Part shown: piece by piece, positions 1-10,836 of the stretch
Layout of the letters: the number at the start of each line of letters is the position of its first letter
Position numbering within the stretch: the stretch's first letter is position 1
Origin: Arion vulgaris
Taxonomy: Eukaryota; Mollusca; Gastropoda; Stylommatophora; Arionidae
Direction of reading: 5' to 3'
NCBI GenBank assembly: GCA_020796225.1
Contig: CM036771.1
Location: 25,526,176 to 25,590,175 of the forward strand
DNA: 64,000 nt
Translations under genes and position numbers: made by a program
Notes under the pieces: generated by a model
Databases searched by the model: none
The model's input: the letters and a program-made list of their open reading frames with translations, nothing else
Told to the model about the DNA's origin: nothing

Positions 1-216
1 CCAAACTCCACAGTATACAGAGTCTTCTACAACAGAACATTAGGAAGAAGGCGAGAGGAAGACCATGAAAAGATGGTTAGATGGCATAGCAGAATCCTGT
101 CAAAGAGCAAAATAACAATCACTCAAGCCACCAAAACAACGCAAGACAGAAACAGAAAAACCACAACATTGGGCAACAGCCTGGTAGCAGTGTGACGACA
201 AAAGAAGAAGAAGAAG
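1..216 (+). mobile_element. LINE-T 3' end fragment with (GAA)n tail
   Basis: Translation gives the Gly-Arg-Pro-Arg-Lys-Arg-Trp type motif that ends many non-LTR retrotransposon ORFs. A simple GAA/AAG tail follows at about 200-216. The block is closely similar to 20910-21060, where the same 3' end has expanded into a minisatellite. It is 5' truncated and non-functional. Confidence 0.6.
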
Positions 217-299
217 ATTCATTGCTTCCGTTGCTCCCCCTGAGGTTCTTCTAAAAACTTTTATTCTCATCTTCTCACTAAGTTATAATATTTTTCTTT

Positions 300-495
300 T
301 TTCCGATCCAGAAGCACTTGAGCTTTTCAGCCTTCGGCTCGGTGCCATGGACATCGTAACCTTCGGTTCGGTGCCACGAACACCGTAAATCTGGGGAATC
401 TGTGACTTTTCTGCCATCCCGCGGAATTGAACCCGCACGCACAGAGGGATAGTACCCGTAGTCCAACGCGCTACGAACACGCTGGGCAGACGGGC
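300..495 (-). mobile_element. SINE-A copy 1 (tRNA-derived SINE)
   Basis: Read on the minus strand, the element starts GCCCGTCTGCCCAGCG. It has a tRNA-like A box (TAGCGCGTTGG) and a B box (GGGTTCAATTCC), then a unique body and an A-rich end. It is about 196 bp long. Other copies are at 12303-12500, 24552-24745, 39095-39294 and 48391-48566, with a truncated one at 50991-51066. Confidence 0.8.
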
Positions 496-500
496 ATAAT

Positions 501-904
501 CCTTCTTACTAACCTTGCTCTTGTACTTGAATCCAGTGAATTGCAACCGGATTGTTTCCCTTTATTGCTATCAGCATAACCATTATTCGATGTTAACACA
601 CTGTCAATTTTGCCATCACTCTTTCTTTTACAGAAGATGTCAAGGGATTTTTGAGAAGACTTGACAAGGCACAGCAGAAGTGTAAGAGAAAGTGCAAAAG
701 AAAAATGTTGGACAAGGCCATTAAAAGACTGCGAGTTCAAGACGTAGACCTGACCAAGTCGTGTGATGTTTCGCCATCAGTTCATTAAAGATACAAACAT
801 TATGTAAATTCTGATTTTACTGGTCATTTTATCAACATCATCCTGAAAGTGGTTTCATTGAATTATAAAGAAATGTGGGATTTTTGGTGTTTTAAAGTCA
901 TTTA
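501..904. other. Unassigned stretch
   Basis: No gene is supported here. Short open frames on either strand are not backed by homology or splice signals. The segment 640-745 reads weakly as coding-like on + (Lys/Arg-rich) but cannot be assigned. Confidence 0.3.
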
Positions 905-913
905 GTAAACATT

Positions 914-1263
914 CTTAACCTAACTCCGTGAGGTAAAACAGGATTAGAAAAAACTTATCCTAACTCTTTAAGGCAAAACATGATTAGAGAAAACTTATCC
1001 TAACTCTTTAAGGCAAAACATGATTAGAGAAAACTCTTTAAGGCAAAACATGATTAGAAAAAACTTATCCTAACTCTGTGAGGTAAAACAGGATTAGAAA
1101 AAACTTATCCTAACTCTGTGAGACAAAACAGGATTAGAAAAAACGTATCCTAACTCTTTAAGGCAAAACAGGATTAGAAAAAACTTATCCTAACTCTGTG
1201 AGGTAAAACAAGATTAGAAAAAACTTATCCTAACTCTGTGAGGTAAAACAAGATTAGAGAAAA
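914..1263. repeat. Minisatellite, about 40-bp unit, about 9 copies
   Basis: The unit contains CTTATCCTAACTCTGTGAGG followed by a GATTAGAAAA-type end. Two sub-variants (CTCTGTGAGG and CTCTTTAAGG) alternate irregularly, and one unit is internally deleted near 1030. Confidence 0.9.
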
Positions 1264-1604
1264 GTAGAAATCACATATGTTTACAGAAGATGGCAGATTT
1301 AACAGAAAATCACAACGGAATGTCAGAAGACAAACACAGTAACATCTAAGCTGACACTATCAATGAAGTAACCATACATCTGATTGAAAGTTACAAGGAA
1401 GATTATAAATATCATATTCATGCCAACATTCTGCTACCAATGTCAACCATGGACTTTTATCTAAGACACGAATTATCAGACGGAGGAAGATCACGGTATG
1501 AGAGATGATATGCTTGAGAAAATCATCAAAGTTACCCAAATAATTAGAAGCACATACATTAAAAAATGTGAAAGTAAAAATCCGTTTTTATATCATTAGG
1601 TATA
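1264..1604. other. Unassigned stretch and start of an old interspersed repeat
   Basis: No gene is seen. From about 1578 the sequence belongs to an interspersed repeat whose other copy lies near 43630-43800. That copy lacks the MITE at 1609-1746. Confidence 0.4.
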
Positions 1605-1750
1605 TTAACCCTTTCATACATCTGAGCCGATATTTTGGCTCACATTATTTGTTTAAGACGACGTAAAGCCATAATACTGGTCAATTTAGTTTATATTGTA
1701 TAGTACATGCGCCCAGATGTAAAACATAAATTTCGGAGTAAAAGGGTTAG
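1605..1750. mobile_element. Short MITE with TTAA/TTAG flanks (piggyBac-type)
   Basis: The element starts TTAACCCTTTCATAC and ends AAAAGGGTTAG. It therefore has short inverted CCCTTT termini and one intact TTAA flank; the other flank has mutated to TTAG. The related sequence at 43655-43690 runs through the same point without the insert. It resembles the TTAACCCTTT...AAAGGGTTAA element at 49733-50069. Known fact: piggyBac elements duplicate TTAA. Confidence 0.6.
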
Positions 1751-1908
1751 ATAATATAGTGTTAGACCCGTATTTTCATTGACCAACGACGACACATGTT
1801 GGACGGTATGGTCAACGTTAGTCCAGCAACCTTTACTTCCAGTGTTTCTTTCCTACACAATTTTTATCTGAGTCCACCTGAGAGCAGTTACGGTCGGAAA
1901 CAATTTAA

Positions 1909-2215
1909 CTCTAACTAGAAGATTTGATCTTAAGACCATGCGTCTACGATGCAATTACACTCTAACTGGAAGATTTGATCTTAAGACCATGCGTCTACGA
2001 TGCAATTACACTCTAACTGGACAATTTGATCTTAAGACCATGCGTCTACGATGCAATTACACTCTAACTGGACAATTTGATCTTAAGACCATGCGTCTAC
2101 GATGCAATTACACTCTAACTGGAAAAGTTGATCTTAAGACCATGCGTCTGCGATGCAATTACACTCTAACTGGAAAATTTGATCTTAAGACCATGCGTCT
2201 GCGATGCAATTACAC
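1909..2215. repeat. Minisatellite, 51-bp unit, six copies
   Basis: There are six near-identical 51-bp units containing TTGATCTTAAGACCATGCG. Because 51 is divisible by three, the array stays open as 17-residue repeats. There is no start context or homology to suggest translation. Confidence 0.95.
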
Positions 2216-2668
2216 TAAATATGTAAATATTGAATCTGGGCATAGAACATGTGATGAGACCACACACACAAAATTTGTTTCGGTGTATTTGTGAGAATTC
2301 AAACACTCTCACTTCACGAATGCAATGGCTGAAAATCTGGTCCGAAAGTGAAAGGAGGGTCAACATGTAGATGGATAGACTTTTTCTTCTTTTGTCATCA
2401 CACTGTAACCGGGTTGTTGCGCAGTGTGGTGGTTTTCTGTTTTGTTTTGCTATGCTCTAGTGGCTTGGGTGATAGTTATGAATAAACTACAATAAAGAAA
2501 TATTACAACAATGTGAGGTTCTATCAAACGCGGCCACTCGCTTGGCCCAACAAAGGGAATTGAAACTGTCCACTTCACTTCGCTTTCACTAGACATGCAC
2601 TTGAGTGGAACCGGTAAGGTAAACGGTAACGGGAACGTTCTTATCAGACCTGGAGATTGTTTCTTCTT
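2216..2668. other. Unassigned stretch
   Basis: Nothing recognisable is seen. A LINE-like tail fragment (GCGCAGTGTGGTGG to CAATAAAG) may lie at 2400-2505, but this is weak. Confidence 0.3.
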
Positions 2669-2918
2669 AGAGAAATGGTGTTGTTAGTTGTTACACGCTG
2701 AGAAACATATTGAGGAAGAAATCATAGCCAATAGTAAACCAACAGAGAAATGGTGTTGCTAGTTGTTACACAGGCAGAAACATATTGTGGAAGAAATCAT
2801 AGCCAATAGTAAACCAACAGAGTAATGGTGTTGTTAGTTGTTACACAGGGAGAAACATATTGAGGAAGAAATCATAGCCAATAGTAAACCAACAGAGTAA
2901 TGGTGTTGTTAGTTGCCC
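2669..2918. repeat. Minisatellite, 75-bp unit, about 3.3 copies
   Basis: Units begin AGAGAAATGGTGTTGTTAG, with AGAGTAATGG in the later copies, at about 2669, 2744, 2819 and 2894. The last unit is cut short. Confidence 0.9.
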
Positions 2919-3067
2919 ACGATGCGAAGCATCCTGAGAGACAAATCGGATCAAATATGGACTACTTGATTCGATGTGCAGTGAGGATGACCTATCACCT
3001 ACGCTAAACGTTCTGACAATTTACTACAGTTTATGTGTCATGTCTTCCATCTCTATGTGAGTGTCTG

Positions 3068-3245
3068 TAGCGGTAGTGAGCTCGATCACAACCCAGCGTA
3101 CCTGGTTCAAACTCCGCGGCAGGCAGTTTGGAAGCAAATTCGTTTCCGTGGGATTTTTGCGAAAGTTAAAAATTGACCTCACCGTTCAGATAGCAATGAC
3201 AAACTACTGAACGTATAATTGATACCATCAAAAAATCAGCGACTC
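3068..3245 (+). mobile_element. SINE-B, diverged copy
   Basis: A tRNA-like head (GGTTCAAACTCC in the B-box position) is followed by the family's central block CCGTTCAGATAGCAATGAC and then CAAACTACTGAA. It aligns by eye with the better copies at 19515-19755 and 24996-25240. Confidence 0.6.
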
Positions 3246-3852
3246 GTTTACTGTGGTTGATGGCTACATCCTCTAAAAAATATGCCACGATTTTCATTTT
3301 CTTTGATCTCCAATCAAGGATCTTATAGTCCAGACATTTGTAGTTGAGTTTTCTTATATTTCTTGCTTGATACTGCACGTTGTTGCTGTCAGAGAACAAT
3401 GAATGTTGATACTACAATTACTTTCTTTCTGTGAAATGAAAACTATTGTATTGAATATTTTTAATGTATGCTTCGAAATAAATTTGTAAAAAAAAATGAG
3501 CACTAATGACAATTTGTTTCTCAAACTAGAGGCTACAGTGCATTTCAAAACGTTCAGTAACGATTGACCTCAAATATCTCCATATTCATTGCATGGATGA
3601 ACGTGATTTTTGCATGTGGTGTTGTATTTCCGATGTCCCAACGATTTTCTAAAATTCAATGTTGCAGGTAGTGTACTTTTCTTGCAACGGCGAATTCATT
3701 TGATCTTTTCAAACCTAGTAATTATTTGGTGCTGGAAGAAAATAATTTACTGTAAATTTTAAAAATCACATATTTTCGGCATAGGCGTACAATTCGAATT
3801 TTGGAGGGTGAGATAACTCATATTATATAAATCATATAAGGTGTTTACTCAC
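3246..3852. other. Unassigned stretch next to the broken transposase
   Basis: No gene is seen. It may include the 3' flank of the DDE element on the minus strand at 3853-5000. I could not find convincing terminal inverted repeats. Confidence 0.3.
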
Positions 3853-5000
3853 TTATTCTGAGTCCGATGAGTCTAACATATTGAAGACTATTCTTGGCTG
3901 CACGAACGACAGTCCATCTTTGTCCCAGTAGTCATTTTCCTCCTTTAAGACATGGTCTTCGCATTTACACCAATAATCTCTGTCTATCTTCGACACGGTG
4001 GCATATGTTAGTTCTTTCATATTGCTTAGCTTGAAAGTTTTATTTTCAGCTGCTACCAGTCCTTTAACTTTGGCCCAAATGAGTTCAATTGGGTTTAGGT
4101 GTGAATGATAAGGTGGTAGTCTCAATCACACATGACCATGCTGTTGAATCAACTTGTCTGTTTGGAATACCCTGGTCTTCTGTGATGTTTTAACAATAGA
4201 TAGTAATTCAGGCTTCAAAACCCCTCGTTAAATGTTCTCCTTTCTGAGCCAAAGTTTTATAGCATCTTTGTACTCGAAGATGTCGGGATTTTGTCTTCTT
4301 CTGACACAGTGTTGTGGTATGATGCGTTGTCCATTATCCCACAGGATGGTCTGTCTAGGGACGGAAGAAGAGTATGTCCAATCCAATCTCTAAATATGTT
4401 ACCGTTCATCTCGGTATGATAGTCCCTGTTGTCCGTATAATTGGAAGTGAAAATAAGTTCAGCATCTTTAACCAGCCCATTTTGTCTGCTGCCTGCATGT
4501 GCCATTATCAGACGTTGTCCTTTTCCACTAGGTACATATCGTTTAATTGTTCCATCGGATAACTGCCACTCCTTTTCATTAGTGTGGTGAGCATTGATCC
4601 AGGTTTCATCCACATACACAATATCGTAACCTTGATTACGCATTTCCCGTACTTCACGTAAATATTTACTTCTCAGACGTACTAAATGCGGCTTCTCGCA
4701 GATGACATTTCTCCCATTAGCGTACTTTCTAAAAGTAAAGCCGATGCTTCTAACAGTTCTCCATAACGTTGATTTCGATACATCAATGTCATTGTGTATT
4801 CTTAACCTAATCTTCAGCTTTCTTAGTGTCACAGTTTCTTTGGAATCGAACATTCTGAAAATTTCTCTTCTAATCACATCCCTGTCAAAATTGTCTACTA
4901 CTTTCTTTCTGCCTTGAGTCAATGTATTGACTGTACTGACAGTTCCATTAACATTGAGTAATTTATGTAGATATCTTTTACTTAAGCCCAAAGCATGCAT
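3853..5000 (-). pseudogene. IS630/Tc1-mariner-like DDE transposase, broken
   Basis: The N-terminal part (4257-5000) has a helix-turn-helix-like region. It is followed by VYVDETWINAHH (first catalytic Asp) and GIMDNASYH (second Asp). The C-terminal part (3853-4125) has LPPYHSHLNPIELIWAK, which supplies the third acidic residue. The motif order and text match the DDE superfamily-endonuclease group of IS630/Tc1/mariner transposases. The two parts are separated by at least one frameshift near 4250 and an in-frame TGA near 4126 in the linker, so no intact protein is made. Such enzymes cut and paste their own element. No terminal repeats were identified, so the element's limits are unknown. No gene neighbours are linked to it. 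Confidence 0.85.
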
Positions 5001-5659
5001 AGTTCTCTGTTCAGGATTTGATATACTCGATACAGTTTTCCACGATTAGATTTTCTAATAAAATATTTATACATTTTCACAGCCACTGTATGCAGTGTAA
5101 GAAACTTGATTTTCATACCCATTGTATAACAAATCTAGAATACTAAACGTTTTGTAATACACCTATGCTCTGAAAACACAAACGGTAAATTGTAACTAAA
5201 CACACCGGAAGGATCATTATACATTTTTTAAAGTGCGATAAAGCGATTAAAATCGGGAAAACCACGTGACAAACGTGCAAGTCGTGGAACTTGCAACATC
5301 TCACAAATATGAAGGGGTAATACTTCTCATTATATAGTTGGCTAAGGAGATGGTCACTTTTATATACTTTACATAAAGAACATTTTAAACCATACGTTTG
5401 TTATTGAGTAAAAAAATATAAACCTCAGGACATTACGATCATTAGATCATATGCAAAGTTACAACAAATACGGTCAAGCGGTTGCAGAAATATTAAATTT
5501 TCCCCGCGGAAAATCATTTTGAAACGCACTATAGCAAAAGTGTATTGTTAAACGAGTAGACGGAAGCATGTAGTGTGAAATATGTAAGGGACAGCAAGTA
5601 AGATAAACGGTGCATGATAAAGCATGCACGATGAAAAAACAAAGTGTGGCATGAATAGA
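5001..5659. other. Unassigned stretch
   Basis: No gene is supported. It may contain the 5' flank of the transposase on the minus strand at 3853-5000. Confidence 0.3.
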
Positions 5660-5990
5660 GAGACACATCTATACGGTGATTAAACATGTACGATGATGAA
5701 TCATGTAGCGTAAAGTATTTCTGGGGGATGAATCATGTAACGTAAAGTATTTCAGGGGATGAATCATGTAACGTAAAGTATTTCAGGGGATGAATCATGT
5801 CGCGTAAAGTATTTCTGGGGGATGAATCATGTAACGTAAAGTATTTCAGGGGATGAATCATGTAACGTAAAGTATTTCAGGGGATGAATCATGTAACGTA
5901 AAACTTTTCTGGGGGCAAATCATATAACGTAAAGTATTTCTGAGGCGAATTATATAACGTAAAGTATTTCTGGGGATGAATCATGTAACG
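5660..5990. repeat. 31-bp minisatellite, left block
   Basis: About ten units of the type GATGAATCATGTAACG plus TAAAGTATTTCAGGG. The array is interrupted at 5991 by a hAT element and resumes at 8916. Confidence 0.95.
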
Positions 5991-8915
5991 CAGGGGTGGG
6001 CAAACTACGGCCCGCGGCCATGCGGCCCGCCATTGGATATTTTGCGACCTCAAACACATTTTTAAATAAACGAACGATCGTCACAAATGATTTTTCCCAT
6101 TAATATTACGCTGAAATTCATTGGAATTTTAATTCGATTTTCTTATGTATTAAATATACAATATTGTTTTCCAATTTGGCGTCATTTAAACATTAATATT
6201 GATATATATATCGTCAATGAAATTTGACTACGTTTAATATGAGCGTTTAATATTGAGTAATTTACTATACTAGAAGAATTGACGTGGTTTGATTGGCTGA
6301 ATGTTTCTCAATGATTATAAGTACTCGGATGATATAATTTTATAAAGGTTGGAAATTGCCTTTCAAATTATAATTAATTGTTTTTAACTTTTAAGCATTA
6401 TGTCGGGATGTATGTTTAGTTTATATTAAAAAAATGTTTCATACAAAATAGAATATCGTTAAAAGCTGTTATAATTAATAATACCTCCTTACAACAATAA
6501 TAATGTATCGTCAGAAATAAACCTCCCCTCATATCCTACGAATGGAATGCGCAAATACTTGATTTGCAATCATAACTGCGCAGTGCCTGGGAATTCCGGT
6601 GTGTTTTAATAACTATCACGTTTGTATTTTCCCATTCATAAATTTCCGTATTTATATTGCAACCGAGTTTTCTAAATCTAAATAATTATATTCGCGCTGC
6701 CGGAAGCACATTTTTTAGTTAATTTTGCAACATTTTAAGACATTTTTATTATAATGAGTGCATCCAAAAAACGTAAGATTGAAGACTAGTGTCGGGTTTT
6801 CAAAGACGAATGGATTACCGAATATTGTTTTATGCAAGTTGGCAATAAATCTGTTTGCTTGCTGTGTCACGAATCAGTGGCTGTTTTTAAAGATTATAAC
6901 TTAAAAAGACATTACCAGACAAAACATCACAATTTCGGACACAATCTAACATCTGAAGAAAGGAAAAGAAAATGCATGGAGTTGGTAAAAAGTGTAAAGA
7001 AACAACAAACTGTGTTTACAAAACAGTCTTCAATTCAAGATGCTGCAACAGAGGCCAGTTTGGTGTTGTCACACAAAATTGTGAAATACAAGCCATTTTC
7101 TGATGGTGAATTTATTAAGGAATGTTTACTAGATGCAACAAACATTCTATGTCCAGAACAAAACAACAAATTTGACAGTATTACATTATCCAGAAGAACT
7201 GTGGTCAGACGTGTTGAAAAGATAAGTGAAGATTTGACCCTTCAAGATGCAAGTAAGCATTTTTTGTGGTACTCTCTTGCATTGGACGAGAGTACTGATG
7301 TACAGGATACTGCACAATTATTAGTTTTAATACGTGGAATAAACAATTTTTTTTAAACTCTTTGAAGAGTTACTGAGTTTTGAGTCGATCAAAGACACTA
7401 TCACTGGTCTCGATATATTCAATGATGTTAGTGGCTGTATTGAAAGAGCTGGGTTAATGTGGAACAAGATGGCCAGTATTACAACTGATGGTGCTCGTGC
7501 TTTAACTGGAAAAAAACATAGGACTGATAAAGCTGATCAATGATAGGATTAAGTCAGAATATCCTGAACACGTAATATTACCACTTCACTGTGTGATTCA
7601 TCAGGAAAGTTTGTGTAAATCTGTTTTAAAAATTAAGCATGTTATTGACCCAGTTGTCAGTGTCATAAACCTCATCAGATCAAGAGGACTCAATCACAGG
7701 CAGTTCAGAGCATTACTAGACGATCTAGAAACTGAACATTCTGATGTCCTGTACCATAGTACAGTTCGATGGTTGAGTCTTGGAAAGGTTTTAAGGAGAG
7801 TATGGGATCTTAAAGAAGAAATAGTAATGTTTCTAGAGATGAAGGGCATAGAATGTGACTTTAATACTAACATTGTTAATGCAGAGTGGAAGCTTGACTT
7901 TATATTTGCCATTGAAATAATGGAAAAGTTAAATGAACTGAATGTTAAACTTCAGGGCAATGGTTTGTTTGCACATGAAATGTATGTTCATGTAAAATCA
8001 TTTCAAGCTAAACTCTCACTGTTTTCCAGACAAGCAAGTGAAAACATGTTTTGTCACTTCCCTTTGCTGAAAAGAGAAACTATTTCTGATGAGATGAGTA
8101 AAAAATTCAAAGCTCAGTTAAATGTATTGGTTGAAGAATTTGGAAGAAGATTCCAAGATTTCAAGAACTTAGAGCAGCACTTCAATGTTATCAATTCTCC
8201 TCTCAGTGCAGAAGCTGATAAAGCCCCAGTGCACATACAGTTGGAGTTGCTTGAATTACAAGTCAATCATTATCTGAAGGAAAAATTTAAGTCTGAATGT
8301 TTGTTGGATTTCTATGGTTCTTTGGCTGAACAATCATTCCCAAACTTAAAAAACTTTGCAGCTAAATTTTTGTCATTATTTGGATCTACATATATTTGTG
8401 AACAGGCATTTTCTTGCTTAAAAATCAACAAATCTAAGAATAGGTCTTTATTATCTGATTGCAACTTAAATGCAGTAATGGAAATTTCTACAAGTAAACT
8501 TGTTCCAGATTTCAAAGGAATTATAAAATCTTACAAGCAATTACATACATCTCATTAGAAATCAGCAATAAATAAAATTGTGACTGTATGTGTATGGCGT
8601 TTTTAAAAATCTTCATTAAAACTATTGATATGAACCCATATTGTAACTGTATGCAACATAATATTTTGCAAATATTGTTAAAACATTTGCAAAACTTTTT
8701 ATCCATATTAGAAAATATACTGTTATAGTGTAAGTCTGTTAGAAATATAATTTATTCCAGAAGTTATCTACATTATGTAAAACTACCTTTGTTTACAATA
8801 AAAATATTTAATTGATTACTTACCGAGAATTAAACAAAAATATACATAATATATATGTGGCCCTAATCGATTTACAATTTTCAATATGGCCTCTGCATAA
8901 AGTTTGCCCACCCTG
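5991..8915 (+). mobile_element. hAT DNA transposon inserted in the 31-bp minisatellite
   Basis: The left end is CAGGGGTGGGCAAACT and the right end is AGTTTGCCCACCCTG, so the terminal inverted repeats match over about 15 bp. The 8-bp direct duplication ATGTAACG lies at 5983-5990 and 8916-8923. It is itself part of the minisatellite unit. Eight-bp duplications and CAGGG-type ends are standard for hAT/Charlie elements. The insert is 2925 bp and carries a mutated transposase gene. Confidence 0.97.
6754..8558 (+). pseudogene. hAT transposase (GTF2IRD2/ZBED-type), broken
   Basis: The natural ATG is probably at 6754 (MSASKKRK start), but an in-frame TAG lies at 6787-6789. A BED-type zinc finger follows (VCLLCHESV, then LKRHYQTKH). 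Next comes the first catalytic region LALDESTDVQDTAQL and the block SITTDGARALTGKK (second Asp region). The reading frame slips in a poly-T run near 7345 and again near 7530. The remainder (7593-8558) is open and includes the C-terminal hAT dimerisation region LFGSTYICEQAFSCLK. The sequence resembles the domesticated vertebrate GTF2IRD2 tail, but here it sits inside an intact element with terminal repeats. It is therefore a dead transposon copy, not a domesticated gene. The damage is slight, suggesting recent inactivation. Confidence 0.93.
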
Positions 8916-9440
8916 ATGTAACGTAAAGTATTTCAGGGGATGAATCATGTCGCGTAAAGTATTTCTGGGGGATGAATCATGTAACGTAAAGCATCTCAGG
9001 TGATGAATCATATAACGTAAAGTATTTCTGGGGGATGAATCATGTAACGTAAAGCATCTCAGGTGATGAATCATATAACGTAAAGTATTTCAGGGGATGA
9101 AGCATGTAACGTAAAGTATTTCAGGGGGATGAATCATGTAACGTAAAGTATTTCAGGGGATGAATCATGTAACGTAAAGTATTTCAGGGGATGAATCATG
9201 TAATGTAAAGCATCTCAGGTGATGAATCATGTAACGTAAAGTATTTCAGGGGGATGAATCAAGTAACGTAAAGTATTTCTGGGGGATGAATCAAGTAATT
9301 TAAAGCATCTCAGGTGATGAATCATGTAACGTAAAGTATTTCGGGGATGAATCATGTAACATAAAAGTATTTCAGAGGATGAATCAAGTAACGTAAAGCA
9401 TCTCAGGTGATGAATCATGTAACGTAAAGTATTTCAGAGG
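8916..9440. repeat. 31-bp minisatellite, right block
   Basis: About 17 further units of the array at 5660-5990. Variants such as GTCGCGTAAAG and AAAGCATCTCAGGT are interspersed. The first eight bases are the hAT target duplication. Confidence 0.95.
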
Positions 9441-9539
9441 GAGTGTATAAGGTGAAACATACTGAACAGAACGTACAATATTAATCATGCAGGGTAACAA
9501 ATGTTGCATGACAAGTTCAATAATAAAACATGGTGCAAC

Positions 9540-9705
9540 ATGTAAAAAAAAACAAAGTAATATAGTTTTACAAGTACAAAACAATATGCAGTGACGTTTC
9601 GACCAAAATGCCTTTATCAAGCTCGAAACGTTGCTGTATATTGTCATTGTCATTTGCATAACTACAGTACTTTGTTTTTTAAGTGTTTCGTCATTGCTAC
9701 ATAGT
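9540..9705. mobile_element. Head-to-head pair of Penelope-like terminal fragments
   Basis: On minus, 9540-9635 reads TTGATAAAGG, GGTCGAAACGTCACTGC and then a TTTGTAAAACTA..ACTTTG end. On plus, 9634-9705 reads CTCGAAACGTTGCTG and then AACTACAGTACTTTG. Both match the 3' end of the Penelope-like element at 55455-55545, so this is an inverted pair of its termini. Confidence 0.7.
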
Positions 9706-10154
9706 TTTACATAGCATTCCTTATTTTGATAATAATAAAACATGCAGGATGAAACATGCAAGGGGAAAAGGCAAAATAAAGATTGCAAAGGGGAATATAT
9801 ATGGAGGAACATTCAGCGTTTAAAGTGAGCCACCTAACAGGAATCATGCAAGATTAAATATTAAGGGGTAACACGTAGGGTTAAATATTTAATGTAATAA
9901 TACACACAAGATGAAACACGTAATGTGAAACAAGTAATGTGAAACACGTAATGTGAAACAAACATAAGGTGAAACATATCAGGTGAATTATATAACACTG
10001 TTTCATAACTGTTTATTTTTATATTGTAAAAGAACTTCCAAAACGAGCATGTAGAATTAAACCATGACAAAAAAGGCACTCTGAAACCTTGCTAGATCAA
10101 CTTTGGTATCAAATAAACAATACTTACTTCAAAGTGTCTTCCAAGATTGGTTCA
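9706..10154. other. Unassigned stretch with short diverged repeats
   Basis: Near 9900-9985 there are three or more loose repeats of the type GATGAAACACGTAATGTGAAACA. No gene is seen. Confidence 0.4.
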
Positions 10155-10583
10155 GAGGATGTCGACAAGTGGGTCACAGACACAACTAACTCAGCAACAG
10201 ACTTCTAGACGATCAGACAGTCAGTGGATGTCGACATGTGGACGATCAGACAGTCAATGGATGTCGACATGTGGGTCACAGACAAAACTAGCTCAGCAGA
10301 CTGCTAGACAATCAGACAGTCAGTGGATGTCGACATGTGGGTCACAGGCAAAACTAGCTCAGCAGACTGCTAGACGATCAGACAGTCAGTGGATATCGAC
10401 ATGTGGGTCACAGGCAAAACTAGCTCAGCAGACTGCTAGACGATCAGACAGTCAGTGGATGTCGACATGTGGGTCACAGGCAAAACTAACTCAGCAGACT
10501 GCTAGACGATCAGACAGTCAGTGGATGTCGACATGTGGGTCACAGGCAAAACTAACTCAGCAGACTGCTAGACGATCAGAAAT
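10155..10583. repeat. Minisatellite, 66-bp unit, about six copies
   Basis: The unit includes GTGGGTCACAGGCAAAACTA, CTAGACGATCAGACAGTC and GGATGTCGACATG. The 66-bp period keeps a 154-codon frame open on + with a 22-residue repeat (WMSTCGSQAKL core). No signal peptide, homology or splice context supports it as a gene, though translation cannot be excluded. Confidence 0.95.
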
Positions 10584-10836
10584 CAATGAAGCCTCTATGA
10601 TGACAAAGTAATCAATGAAGCCTGTGTAATGCGATATCACTAAATTGGAATCAAACGTCGAACGAGTACAAAGACTCACGTAACATTATACATTATTTTT
10701 ACATTTGTCCACTAAGAATTCATGTGTAGTCTTAATTGATGCCTCTAGTTGATTTTGCTTGAAATCTTGCATTCATTATCATCAGTGTACATCACCATTC
10801 AGGAGAGTCTTACTCCGACTTCAGAGGTAGGTGTAA

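Noticed and set aside
300..500. Possible tRNA gene on minus (A and B boxes present)
   Set aside because: The same sequence recurs five more times with a shared non-tRNA body and target duplications, so it is a SINE.
1938..2294. 118-codon repeat frame
   Set aside because: Entirely the 51-bp minisatellite; no evidence of expression.
3500..5350. Terminal inverted repeats of the IS630/mariner-like element
   Set aside because: Compared flanks by eye on both strands; no convincing inverted match or TA pair.
6832..8558. Domesticated GTF2IRD2/ZBED-like host gene
   Set aside because: Sits inside intact hAT termini with an 8-bp duplication and has a stop and frameshifts.
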